Of a stretch of 64,000 nucleotides of DNA, positions 19,178 to 27,372 are shown in pieces. The notes under the pieces are model-generated. The model searched no databases, was not told the origin of the DNA, and saw only the letters and a program-made list of their open reading frames with translations. The translations under genes were made by a program, and so were the position numbers. Numbering within the stretch: position 1 is the first letter of the stretch; each line of letters opens with the position of its first letter. The DNA comes from Cellulomonas telluris (GTDB taxonomy: Bacteria > Actinomycetota > Actinomycetes > Actinomycetales > Cellulomonadaceae): positions 310,001 through 374,000 of the forward strand of contig NZ_QXFN01000004.1 of the NCBI RefSeq assembly GCF_004886325.1. The letters run 5' to 3'.

Positions 19178-19660
19178 ATGTCGCACCGTCGCTCCCGCAC
19201 CACCGCCGTCGCGCTGCTGCTGGCGCTCGTGGCCGCGCTGCTGTCCAGGGCGGGGCCGGTCACCGCCGCGGTGGACCCGTCGGTAACGGGCCAGCTCTCG
19301 CTGTTCGAGCGCATCGAGAACCGCGACACCGGTGCCAGCGAGGGTCGCCGCGAGCTGTGGTCGATGCGCGCGGTGAGCACCGAGGACCCGGCGTACACGT
19401 TCGAGGGCAACGGGCTCAACGGCGTGCAGCAACTGACCGTGCCGGCCGGCGGCTACACGATCAGCGAGTCGGGCGGCGTGCCGGGGTACGCGTCCGTCGA
19501 GTGGGAGTGCGGCCCGCTCGGCACGTTCAGCGACCCGACTCCGACCATCACCGTGCCGGCGGCTGGGTCGGCGATCAGGTGGGTCCGATCGACCGGTCGC
19601 CGGACAGCCACCGGAGCCAGCGCGTCGACGGGTCGGGCTCCAGGACGAGCGCCCGCATGA
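19178..19660 (+). pseudogene. truncated secreted protein with a SpaA/prealbumin-like domain start
   Basis: From the ATG at 19178 the product has a signal peptide (two Arg, then a Leu/Ala core ending at VTAAVDP) and a beta-rich stretch (TGQLSLFERIENRD... then LTVPAGGYTISESGG) resembling SpaA-like/prealbumin-fold repeats of actinobacterial surface proteins. Protein-like sequence stops near 19570. From there the plus-strand frame reads Arg/Ser/Thr-rich nonsense, while the opposite strand reads as a permease tail. The gene was probably cut there by a deletion or rearrangement. The family call is tentative; the truncation is clear. Confidence 0.5.
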
Positions 19661-19793
19661 GCAGGGTGAGCGGGATCGACAGCACCGCGCCGGTCGGCCC
19701 GATCACGAACGACCAGAACGCCACGTCGGCGCCGTGGAACGCGGCTGCATGCGTGGTCACGGCGACGCCCGCGACTGCGGCATCGCGCAGCAC
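19575..19793 (-). pseudogene. C-terminal fragment of an AI-2E-family transporter
   Basis: The last roughly 50 codons before the stop at 19575 read FWSFVIGPTGAVLSIPLTLL followed by MRALVLEPDPSTRWLRWLSGD, the typical end of AI-2E/PerM-type permeases of actinobacteria. Everything upstream that should hold seven more helices is missing or scrambled, so this is a remnant. It abuts the truncated secreted protein tail-to-tail, marking a recombination scar. Confidence 0.55.
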
Positions 19794-20161
19794 CGCCAGG
19801 GTGGAGTGCGGGTCGCCGTTGACGGGCCCAGGTGGCTGCGCGAAGCCGGAGGAGGCGCGCCTCGAGCTCGGCGATCGGCTCTCCCAGTGCCGGGACGATG
19901 AAGGCCTGCGTCAGTACCCGGAGCGGTGTGGCCGTCGACGTCGTGGCGTCGGCCCCGGGGACGGCAGCGCTACGAGCGAGCCGTGTCATCTTGGTCATGC
20001 CCGGCAGTGCGACGAGGACCGTGCGCTGGGGGAGGCCCACCTGGAGGCACCGCAGCGCGAGTCGCTCTTCGACCGCCAGAAGAGCGCTAGCCACGTTGAC
20101 GACATCGGTGAGGGCGGCGCGTCGGACGGCGGTGTTCGCGACGGCGATCGCTTCCACCACG

Positions 20162-21277
20162 GGGGAGGACGTGCGGATCGCGGTCGGCGATCGCGTCGTC
20201 ACGCGGACCAACCACCGGGGGCTGAGGATCCCCGGCGGGTACGTCCGCAACGGCGACCTCTGGGCCGTCATCGCCACGGCTACTGACGGGTCGATCGAGG
20301 TCGAGCGACTCACCCGAGACGGTCACGCCGCTCACGGCGCCCGCGTCACCCTTCCGGCGCCGTACGTCGCCGAGCACGTCGACCTGGGTTACGGCACCAC
20401 GACGCACCGCGCACAGGGCGTCACGGTCGAACAAGGCCACGTGCTCGCGGCGAGCGGGATGACGCGCGAGAACCCTCTACGTGGCGATGACGCGTGGTCG
20501 GCAGGACAACCACGCCTATGTCGCGATCGATGACGTCATCGCTGACTGCGACGGCATCCCCAACAGCGATCCGATGCAGGACGGACAAGACGTGCTCGCC
20601 AGCATCCTGGCCACCTCCGGTGCCGAGCTCTCGGCCACTCAGACCATTGCTCGGCAGCAAGACGCCGTCGCCTCGCTGCGACGGCCGGAGCCCGTCCGGC
20701 GCACGATCATCGCGGACGTCACCGCGCCCCGATGGAGGCAGATGCTCGAGCGCGCTGGCGTGGCGGCGGAACTGCTCGGTGAGGTGTCGCGCTCGCCCCT
20801 CTGCGGGTGCCCTCTTCTCGGCGCTGGCGAAGGTTGAGGCGGTCCAACCTGATCTGCTGCCGGTCCTGCGACGCCTGGTCCTTGCTGCCCAGGCGGCCTG
20901 GCCGGACGTCGATCCCGCCGAGATGCTCCTTGCGGCGACGCGGGCATGGATCGACACGCAGGTCGAAGAGCCCCGGGACCTCGTTGCGCCGCGCACACCG
21001 CCCGGCTCGCCACCGGACGCCCAAGCACTCGTGACGCAGATGGACCACCTCATCGCGGCTCGGAGCGACGCCCTCACCGACCACGCGATCCAGACACGCC
21101 CGGCCTGGCTTGCTGAGCTCGGTCCGATACCCGCCCGACGCGGAAGAGCGGGCTGCATGGAGGCGACGGGTCGCTCTGACGGTCGCCCGCGAGGACTTCG
21201 TCAACAGCCCGGTGGCCACGGCACCGCAGCCGACGAGACACCGCCCGAGCGCGGCCGAGAGCAGCGTGGCGTTGTGA
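20162..21277 (+). pseudogene. C-terminal remnant of a TraA/MobF-type conjugative relaxase-helicase
   Basis: In three successive frames the sequence reads as one protein: VGDRVVTRTN and then EHVDLGYGTTTHRAQGVTVE, the final RecD-like helicase motifs; LYVAMTRGRQDNHAYVAIDD after a frame change near 20475; ALFSALAKVEAVQPDLLPVL after a change near 20800; and DAEERAAWRRRVALTVARED after a change near 21131, ending at TGA 21275-21277. The N-terminal relaxase and most of the helicase are absent. Large relaxases of this type are normally over 1,000 residues. It is the clearest sign that the island derives from an integrative conjugative element or plasmid. Confidence 0.7.
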
Positions 21278-21398
21278 CGATTGCTTCCCGCCGTGGCCAC
21301 GTCGGCGACGACGACGCCTTCTTCCCGAGCGCCGAGCTGCAGCAGCCGATCGGCCCTCCCGTGCCCATCTGCGAGCGGCTCAGACCCCGGAGAACTAG

Positions 21399-21686
21399 CA
21401 GCTCCACCTGCAGGACCTGACCGTTTGGGTCGAGTGGTTGGTTCGGCACTACCGCCTCGACCGGCGGCACGACCCGGCCTGCTGGCGCGATCACTGGGAC
21501 CTAATCGAGGAGCTTGCGGCACTGCATCTCGCCTGGGAGGGCGCGTACTCCACCTCCGCGCAAGCCGACGGGCCGCTGGTATGGCACGAGCACTTCGACG
21601 CAGCCCGAGCCCGCCTTGCCGACTGGGTCTCACGATCCGGGTGCAGGCCCGGAGAACACAGAGTCTCGTCCGGGGCCGCCTTCTGA
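21399..21686 (+). pseudogene. small conjugative-element-associated protein, 5' end broken
   Basis: The open stretch reads QLHLQDLTVWVEWLVRHY, then CWRDHWDLIEELAALHLAW and PLVWHEHFDAARARLADW, ending with a Cys and a His-Arg pair. This Trp/His-rich pattern recurs in small proteins found beside relaxase genes of actinobacterial mobile elements, from memory. A TAG at 21396-21398 lies in frame directly upstream and no ATG or GTG follows it, so the start is lost; a TTG at 21438 is the only internal candidate. Function unknown. Confidence 0.45.
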
Positions 21687-21953
21687 GTCCTCGAAGGGAG
21701 CGGAGACCTTCGATGGGACTTTCGGGAGCGCCTCCGCGTGACTGGCAGAACCTGGGCGGCAGCCGTGTGCGGTAGGTCGAGGCCCCGGCGCTCGGCCAAC
21801 GCAACTGACACGCCGAGGGAGTCGCGGGTGCGCCGAGTTCGACCGGCGCGTCAGGGGATCACCACTGTCTCGCTGATCTCCACGACCGCGTCTCCAGTGA
21901 TGCTCTCCGTACTTACCGGCGATCAGGTGCTTCCTGCGGTTGGTCGCCGTCGC
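21687..21953. other. gene-free stretch within the island
   Basis: About 270 bases of lower G+C than the flanking housekeeping genes. Frames on both strands are short or compositionally odd. I see no promoter, repeat or RNA. Confidence 0.35.
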
Positions 21954-22112
21954 TCACCGGGCGTGCTCCGGGTGCTCGAGACGTCGGCGCGGTTCGCGCA
22001 TGCTCCCCGACGTGTCGCGGTACATCCAGCACTGCGACAGCCGCAGTCCAGCAGCGAACTGCTCCTCGGTCGGCCAGTAGGCGACCCGTCCATCCGAGCC
22101 CCCGTCGTTCAT
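21954..22112 (-). pseudogene. C-terminal fragment paralogous to the adjacent septum-formation lipoprotein
   Basis: The minus strand reads VAYWPTEEQFAAGLRLSQCW and about 24 more residues to a TGA at 21954. This parallels the very end of the neighbouring lipoprotein (WAFWPSQENWTAGFRVATCW), with matching Trp-Pro, Gln and Cys-Trp positions. No N-terminal part is present. It looks like the tail of a second copy left by a tandem duplication and deletion. Confidence 0.45.
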
Positions 22113-22222
22113 GATCGCGTCGCTCTACTCGCTCGCGACGTCGAGGGCGGCGCCTTCCGCGGTGCTCACCGAACTCCCGGTAGAAACGACGCTGCGCTCC
22201 TCCACACTCAGGTCACTGGTGG

Positions 22223-23071
22223 TTAGGCGGTCCAGCAGGTCGCGACACGGAAGCCGGCCGTCCAGTTCTCCTGGCTCGGCCAGAACGCCCACCATCCCTG
22301 CGCCCCTCTGGCGTGCCAAGCCTCGTCGCAGTAAGGGGTGATGTACTCGTTGATCGCATCGTCACCGGGGAAGGCGTCGCCCAGGTCGACTACGACGGCG
22401 CGATCGTTGGTCCACTGCTGAGATCCGTCGCACTCCACGACGGTCGCCACACTGCGGTCGGCGTACGGGCCGCCGCCCTGAGTCGGGTCGTTCGGGGTGT
22501 TCACGCACAGCCGGTAGGTGAGATCACCGGCGCGAATGCTTGCGACGATGTCCTCTGCGGAGGTCGTCATCGGCACCGCGTCTCGTCCGTCGACGAGGCC
22601 GACGTCGCGCACGACGAGGTCGCAGCGCACCCAGCGTGCCCCTGCCTCCCACTCGTCGGCCGACGGAATGTAGGTAAGGACGTTGACCCGGCCGGTGTTG
22701 AGCAACTGGGCTTCGATGCCTCCGCAAGCGTCGCGGATGGCGGCGGACATGTCAGCGGGGATCTCCGCCGCTGGGTCTGGGTACGAGAAGGCGGCGTCGG
22801 TGAGGACTCCGACTGTGAAGGTCTCGGCCTTGTGCGGCTCCGCGCAGTCGACGGGCCCATCCGCCTCCCACGATCGCCAGTCATTCACGATCTCGTAGTC
22901 CTCGTCCCACCACCAGCAGTCGCCAACGGCTGGCGTGGTGTCGGCGGCGACAGGTGCGGACTCCGAGGCGATGGAAGGCGTGCTCGGTGCGGAGGATTCG
23001 GAGGGCGAGCAGGCCGAGGTGCTCAGCAGTACGAGTCCGCAGGCCATCGCGGCAAGGAGGCGTCGTGTCAC
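22223..23071 (-). CDS. lipoprotein of the septum-formation family
   Basis: A 282-residue exported lipoprotein: Arg pair, Leu-rich core and lipobox LLSTSAC, then a Ser/Pro/Ala linker. The folded part begins at VGDCWWWDEDY with VDCAEPHKAETFTVGVL, the signature of the septum-formation domain found in actinobacterial secreted proteins. A second Cys-rich half (YRLCVNT..., VVECDGSQQW, PYCDEAW, ATCW) suggests two repeats with paired disulfides. The GTG start has AAGGG 6 bases upstream. It is the only full-length gene of clear family in the island's first half. Confidence 0.75.
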   Translation of the reverse strand: MTRRLLAAMACGLVLLSTSACSPSESSAPSTPSIASESAPVAADTTPAVGDCWWWDEDYEIVNDWRSWEADGPVDCAEPHKAETFTVGVLTDAAFSYPDPAAEIPADMSAAIRDACGGIEAQLLNTGRVNVLTYIPSADEWEAGARWVRCDLVVRDVGLVDGRDAVPMTTSAEDIVASIRAGDLTYRLCVNTPNDPTQGGGPYADRSVATVVECDGSQQWTNDRAVVVDLGDAFPGDDAINEYITPYCDEAWHARGAQGWWAFWPSQENWTAGFRVATCWTA

Positions 23072-23475
23072 GAGGAACCCTTCGGCCGAGCGGAGTAGAT
23101 CGTGAGCGATCAGGCCAGAACCTCGGCAGGGGCCGGAACGGTGCTCCACAGGACCATGTGGTGGACCTGCTGACGGCGACGGCGACACGCGAGCACTTCG
23201 GCGCGGGGCACGAGCACGACAGCGCGTCGGTGATGCGACGGCGGGTCGGCGGTGTTGCATCCGAAGGCACGGATGAGCACCCCGGACCGTAGGCGGAAGC
23301 CGAGCTTGCGTCGCGTCGTCTCTTCCATGCACCAGCGACGCGAGTTGCCGCGCTCCAACGGCTGCCACCGGATGACCTGGTTTCGCAGCTCCGCGGGTTG
23401 CTCCCGTGCCGACGCGCTGCCGGGTCCGGGCCGCAAGCGCTGTCACCTTGGGACCAGTTTGAGAAGGTCTCGGAC
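23072..23475. other. about 400 bases with no confident gene
   Basis: Both strands have open frames. The best is a minus-strand reading from about 23436 to 23110 containing GNSRRWCMEETTRRKLGF, which has protein-like composition but no ribosome site or known family. I leave it uncalled. Confidence 0.3.
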
Positions 23476-23919
23476 ATGACGACGACCACGACCGAGCTCA
23501 CCGTCGCCGACGCGGCCGGTGTCTGGGCGATCCGCAGCGAGAGCGCGACGGTGTACCTCTTCGACGCGGACGCCGGCCGGATGCTGCGGCAGCCGGGGGA
23601 CGGCTCGAGCCGGGGCGCGTGGGACGACTGCTGGGTGCCGCTCGTGAAGGTCGACAGCGAGAGCACCCCTGGGGCCATCCGGGTCGGGGAGCGGCATCGG
23701 TGGCTGACCGACCCGGAACCTGGTGCCCGCGACTACGGTGGTAGGTGCAGCGGAGGTGCGTCGCGGTCGAGCCTGTGCAGGCCGATGACGTGCCGGCTGG
23801 TCGCGAGCCGGATCCGGATGAGGGCTGGCGGGTGTCGGGGCGACGGTTCGACGACCACCGTTGAGCGGGGGCGTCCCCGCGTCACGCCGCGACGTGTCCG
23901 TGGCACGGTGACGAGATGA
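23476..23919 (+). CDS. hypothetical protein, probably frameshifted in its second half
   Basis: From the ATG at 23476 (AGAAGG upstream) about 80 residues look genuine: a WAIRSESATVYLFDADAGR strand pair, then WVPLVKVDSES and RVGERHRWLTDPEPG. The pattern resembles small actinobacterial beta-proteins that carry a TYLLDLD-like strand. Beyond residue 90 this frame becomes Ser/Arg/Cys-rich, whereas the next frame reads DEGWRVSGRRFDDHR before a stop near 23863. A single-base change probably moved the end. Function unknown. Confidence 0.4.
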   Translation: MTTTTTELTVADAAGVWAIRSESATVYLFDADAGRMLRQPGDGSSRGAWDDCWVPLVKVDSESTPGAIRVGERHRWLTDPEPGARDYGGRCSGGASRSSLCRPMTCRLVASRIRMRAGGCRGDGSTTTVERGRPRVTPRRVRGTVTR

Positions 23920-24143
23920 CCCATGCCTCCGAGGAGCACGGCTCCCTCGCTGACGCGTTGCGGATGGACGGCCCCGACGTGGAGTTCGATCCGGGGCGCG
24001 TCAGCACGCCGGTGCGTGACGCCGAGTTGGACGACATGGACGCGCAGCAGCGTGCCGCCCTCGACGCCCTCGCCGGGATGGACCACGCCGCCGACCTGCT
24101 GGACCCGCAAGTGCGCGCAGCCGCACGAGGAGACACCGCCTGA
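23916..24143 (+). CDS. small acidic hypothetical protein
   Basis: 75 residues, strongly acidic and helical (RDAELDDMDAQQRAALDALA), with no membrane segment or Cys. The ATG at 23916 overlaps the end of the preceding frame by 4 bases. Its composition is protein-like and distinct from frame noise, but I recognise no family and the ribosome site is weak. Confidence 0.4.
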   Translation: MTHASEEHGSLADALRMDGPDVEFDPGRVSTPVRDAELDDMDAQQRAALDALAGMDHAADLLDPQVRAAARGDTA

Positions 24144-24149
24144 GCGTGG

Positions 24150-24649
24150 TGTTCCTGCGGTCAGGCCAACCGACGTGATCGATGAGCCGGTGCATCGTGC
24201 CGTTCGCTGCATCCACGACCGCTCCCGTCAGGATCGAGTACAACCTCAGGTCGATCCCGACGGCCGCCTCCATGACCCCTTCGGTCTCGGTGTCGCGTAC
24301 GTGCTGCAGGTGGGGCAGTAGCGCGTGGGTCTGGCCGTGGATGACTGCACTCGTCATCCGGTGCACCAGACGGCCCAGCCGCTCGACGTCACCGACCGCG
24401 AACAGTGCGTCGATGAGCTAAGCATCGGTCGGTGGCCGGGAGTCGAGTAGAGCGCGCCGAGCTGGCTGGCGTACCGTGGTTTTGTCTGGACGTATTGGAA
24501 CGCGTGCCGCTTCGCCGATTCGGCGATCTCGGCGATCCTCGTCTCCACCTGGGCGGTGGCTGCGCCTCCCATGGCGCCGTCGGAGATGCTCGCGGGGATC
24601 GCCCACTGCTCGCGGAGGGACGCCAGGCGGGCGTTGTAGTGACGTCGGA
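24150..24649 (-). pseudogene. broken hypothetical gene beside the IS3 element
   Basis: On the minus strand the sequence directly left of the IS reads ARLASLREQWAIPASISDGA and TAQVETRIAEIAESAKRHAF in one frame, then continues in another as LIDALFAVGDVERLGRLVHR, HALLPHLQHVRDTETEGVME and YSILTGAVVDAANGTMHRL. A TAG and a frame change near 24420 separate the halves. The helical, continuous sense suggests one former protein, probably truncated upstream where the IS now begins. No family is recognised. Confidence 0.4.
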
Positions 24650-24679
24650 TGAAGTGACCCCCGTCAGGTGGACGCCTGG
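24650..24679. repeat. IS3 left terminal inverted repeat
   Basis: Begins TGAAGTGACCCCCGTCAGG. It mirrors the repeat at 25880-25909, with the outer 15 bases identical. Confidence 0.8.
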
Positions 24680-25561
24680 TTTCGTGTCGGGGTGGTGTTC
24701 TCGTAGGCGGCGGGGCTGAGGTTGCCGAGCCGGGTGTGGCGGCGGCGGGTGTTGTAGAAGCCCTCGAGGGTAGGAGGAGACCTCCATCTCGAGCTCGTGG
24801 CGGGTCGGCCACGAGCGCCGGTAGACCAGTTCGGTCTTCAGCGTGGCGAACACGGACTCGGCCATCGCATTGTCGAATGCGGAGCCGGCGCGTCCCATCG
24901 AGGCCAGCAGCCCGGAGCTGCGCAGCGCCTTGCCGAACTCATATGAGGTGTACTGGCTGCCGCGGTCGGTGTGGTGCACCAGCCCGGGCTCGGGGCGGCG
25001 TGTAAAGATCGCCATGCCGACGGCGTCGAGCACGAGCTCGGTGCGGAGGTGGTCGGCCATCGCCCAGCCGACCATGCGCCGGGAGTAGGCGTCGACGACG
25101 AGCGCGAGGTAGACGAAGCCCTCCCCGGTGCGCAGGTAGGTGATGTCGGCGACCCACAGCCGGTTCGGTTCGGGGGCGGTGAACTGGCGGGCGACCAGGT
25201 CCGGCGCGGTCGCGGTCGAGACTGCGCGGCGCCCGTACTTGCCCCGGCGGCGCCGGTGGGCGCCTTCGATGCCGGTCACGCGCATCAGCCTGGCCACGTA
25301 CTTGTGGTTCCAGGTGTGCCCGCGGTGGCGGAGGTCGGCGGTCAGCCGCCGAGCGCCGTAGACGCTGCGGTGCTCGATGAACGCCTCCCGGGCGGCGTGC
25401 GCCCGGTGCGCTTCGTCGACCTCGGCTGCGCTCGGGCCGCCGCCGCGGGCGGCCCACTCGTAGAAGTTGGACGGGCTGATCTGCATGACCCGGCACAGGC
25501 GACGGACCCCGTAGGCGGTCTTCTGCGCGTCGATGAACGACAGCGCGGCGCGCCGGTTCAT
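24664..25561 (-). pseudogene. IS3 transposase OrfB (rve integrase domain), frameshifted near its end
   Basis: Starts at the ATG at 25561, which overlaps the orfA stop as ATGA. An N-terminal helical region (ALSFIDAQKTAYGVRRLCRV) is followed by the rve core with its DDE residues in WVADITYLRT, HHTDRGSQYTS and NAMAESVFATLK. Near 24768-24770 an extra G changes the frame. The expected ending, a tyrosine-rich FYNTRRRHTRLGNLSPAAYE stretch, appears in the next frame and would stop at 24664. The active-site residues all precede the shift, but the conserved tail is lost. Confidence 0.85.
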
Positions 25562-25848
25562 CGACCCGTCTCCTTGGCGAAGAAGACCGCGGCGTTTTTC
25601 AGGATCTCCTTCTCCAGCTCCAGCTCGGCGACCTTGCGCCGCAACCGCGCCAGTTCCAGGCGCTCCTCGCTGCTCAATGCGCCGGGGCCGGCGGAGCGCT
25701 CCTTGCGGGCCGCGGCGACCCAGTCGCGCAGCGTCTCGTGGTTCACCCCGAGCTCGCGCGCGACCTCGCGCACTCCACGACCGCCCTCCAGGACGATCGC
25801 GGCGGCCTGCTGGCAAAACTCCACCGGGTACTTGCTCACTCGACCCAC
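25558..25848 (-). CDS. IS3 OrfA, helix-turn-helix protein
   Basis: 96 residues from a GTG at 25848: an HTH domain (VREVARELGVNHETLRDWV) and a C-terminal leucine-zipper-like helix (LARLRRKVAELELEKEILKN), as in IS3-family OrfA. It binds the IS ends and modulates transposition. Its stop overlaps the orfB ATG, so expression of orfB would rely on coupling and not only on the frameshifting common in the family. Confidence 0.85.
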   Translation of the reverse strand: MGRVSKYPVEFCQQAAAIVLEGGRGVREVARELGVNHETLRDWVAAARKERSAGPGALSSEERLELARLRRKVAELELEKEILKNAAVFFAKETGR

Positions 25849-25879
25849 CCGGGCCTCCTCCCTGGCTCCTGCCAAGTCT

Positions 25880-25909
25880 GGAGGCGTCCGGCCCACGGGG
25901 GTCACTTCA
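25880..25909. repeat. IS3 right terminal inverted repeat
   Basis: Reads TGAAGTGACCCCCGTGGG inward on the minus strand; it matches 24 of 30 bases of the left repeat. Confidence 0.8.
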
Positions 25910-26162
25910 CACCAGCCGACACGGACACCCATCCGCGCCGAACCATTGAGCTGCAGCTCTCCGGCACCCGTCCCGCCGGCCTCGACTGCTCCTGGTCGTC
26001 GAGACGTCGGCCGAGCACGTCGGCGTGCTCGTCGTCGTGCAGGAGCGCACCCAGCTGGTTCGCGGCTCGCAGCGTCGGGGAGGCGTCCGTGGCACGGAGG
26101 GGACCGCGGACGTTCGCCTGGAGGTTCTGCGGGGCGCCGGGCGGACTCGGAGTGCAGGTCCC
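25910..26162. other. right margin of the island, no confident gene
   Basis: About 250 bases between the IS and the next intact gene. A minus-strand reading contains LRAANQLGALLHDDEHADV and looks partly protein-like, possibly another remnant, but it has no start or family match. Confidence 0.3.
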
Positions 26163-26168
26163 TATCCT
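26163..26168 (+). promoter_or_regulatory. -10 element of a probable leaderless transcript
   Basis: TATCCT lies exactly 6 bases before the ATG at 26175, so a transcript from it would begin at or near the start codon. No ribosome site is present, which supports leaderless translation. Confidence 0.5.
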
Positions 26169-26174
26169 GCGGCC

Positions 26175-27173
26175 ATGGCACTGCGCGCGCTGTTCATCGG
26201 CGGGACCGGCATCATCAGCACAGAGGCGGCCCGGCGGGCGGTCGCGGAGGGTGTCGAGCTCACCCTGCTGAACCGCGGGCGGTCGTCGACGCGGCCGGTG
26301 CCCGACGGGGCCCGCGTGGTCCACGCCGACGTCCGCGACCCGGAGTCGGTCCGCGCCGCGCTGGGCGACCGTGAGTTCGACGCCGTCGTGGAGTTCATGG
26401 CGTTCACGCCCGAGCACGTGCAGGCAGACCTCGACCTGTTCGCGGGCCGGACGGGTCAGTACGTGTTCATCAGCTCCGCCTCGGCCTACCAGACGCCGCC
26501 CACCCACCTGCCCGTCGTCGAGTCGACGCCGCTGCGCAACCCCTTCTGGGAGTACTCCCGGAACAAGATCGCGTGCGAGGACCTCCTCGCCCGCGCGTAC
26601 CGCGACACCGGCCTCCCGATGACGATCGTGCGCCCGTCGCACACCTACGACGCCACACTGGTCCCGATGGACGGCGGCTGGACGGTCGTCGACCGCATGC
26701 GCCGTGGCCTGGAGGTCGTCGTCCCCGGCGACGGGACCTCGCGGTGGACCATCACGCACAGCGCGGACGTCGCGGTCGGGCTCGTCGGGCTGCTGGGCCG
26801 CGAGGAGGCGATCGGCGAGGCGTTCCACATCACGGGCGACGAGGCGCCGTCGTGGGACCAGATCTACCTCGCGATGGCCCGGGCCGCCGGCGTCGACGAG
26901 CCGCGGCTCGTGCACGTCGCGTCCGAGGCGATCGCCGCCGCCGACCCCGAGCTCGGCGCCGGGATCCTCGGCGACAAGGCGCACACGATGATCTTCGACA
27001 ACTCGAAGATCCGACGGCTGGTCCCGCACTTCTCGCCCCGCATCCCGTTCGCGCAGGGTGCGCGCGAGATCGTCGCCTGGCACGACGCCGACCCGGCGCG
27101 CCGGGTGGTCGACCCGCAGTTCGAGGCGCTGACGGAGCGCCTGCTGGAGGCCTACCGGCCCCGGCCTCTGTGA
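26175..27173 (+). CDS. NAD-dependent epimerase/dehydratase family protein
   Basis: A 332-residue extended short-chain dehydrogenase. The Rossmann motif GGTGIIS starts at about residue 8. SSASAYQTP holds the catalytic Ser region, and Y127/K131 in EYSRNKIACE form the YxxxK pair. The family includes nucleotide-sugar epimerases and plant/bacterial isoflavone-reductase-like enzymes, so the substrate cannot be named. It is the first intact chromosomal gene after the island and appears leaderless. About 200 bases separate it from the next epimerase. Confidence 0.8.
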   Translation: MALRALFIGGTGIISTEAARRAVAEGVELTLLNRGRSSTRPVPDGARVVHADVRDPESVRAALGDREFDAVVEFMAFTPEHVQADLDLFAGRTGQYVFISSASAYQTPPTHLPVVESTPLRNPFWEYSRNKIACEDLLARAYRDTGLPMTIVRPSHTYDATLVPMDGGWTVVDRMRRGLEVVVPGDGTSRWTITHSADVAVGLVGLLGREEAIGEAFHITGDEAPSWDQIYLAMARAAGVDEPRLVHVASEAIAAADPELGAGILGDKAHTMIFDNSKIRRLVPHFSPRIPFAQGAREIVAWHDADPARRVVDPQFEALTERLLEAYRPRPL

Positions 27174-27372
27174 CGGCTCATGTCGTCAGCCGCCGCGTCG
27201 ACGTGGCGAGCCGTCCGGCACGTGCGACGCCCACCCGCCGCCGGCAGGGACAGCCGTGGTGTGATGTGGCGATGAACCTGCCTCTCCACGCAACTAGGAG
27301 GCCGCCGAACCCGGGAGCGCTGTCGCAGGCCCTCGAGGCTCTGCGGCCGCCGTCGCACGGGGGGTTCGGCGC

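Larger units (their letters stand above)
24650..25909 (-). mobile_element. IS3-family insertion sequence, about 1.26 kb
   Basis: Imperfect 30-base terminal inverted repeats (24 of 30 match) begin TGAAGTGACCCCCGT at both ends and enclose orfA and orfB in the usual IS3 arrangement on the minus strand. The flanks GGA and CAC do not form a 3-base target duplication, so one flank has probably been rearranged since insertion. A 1-base insertion in orfB suggests this copy cannot move by itself. Confidence 0.85.
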
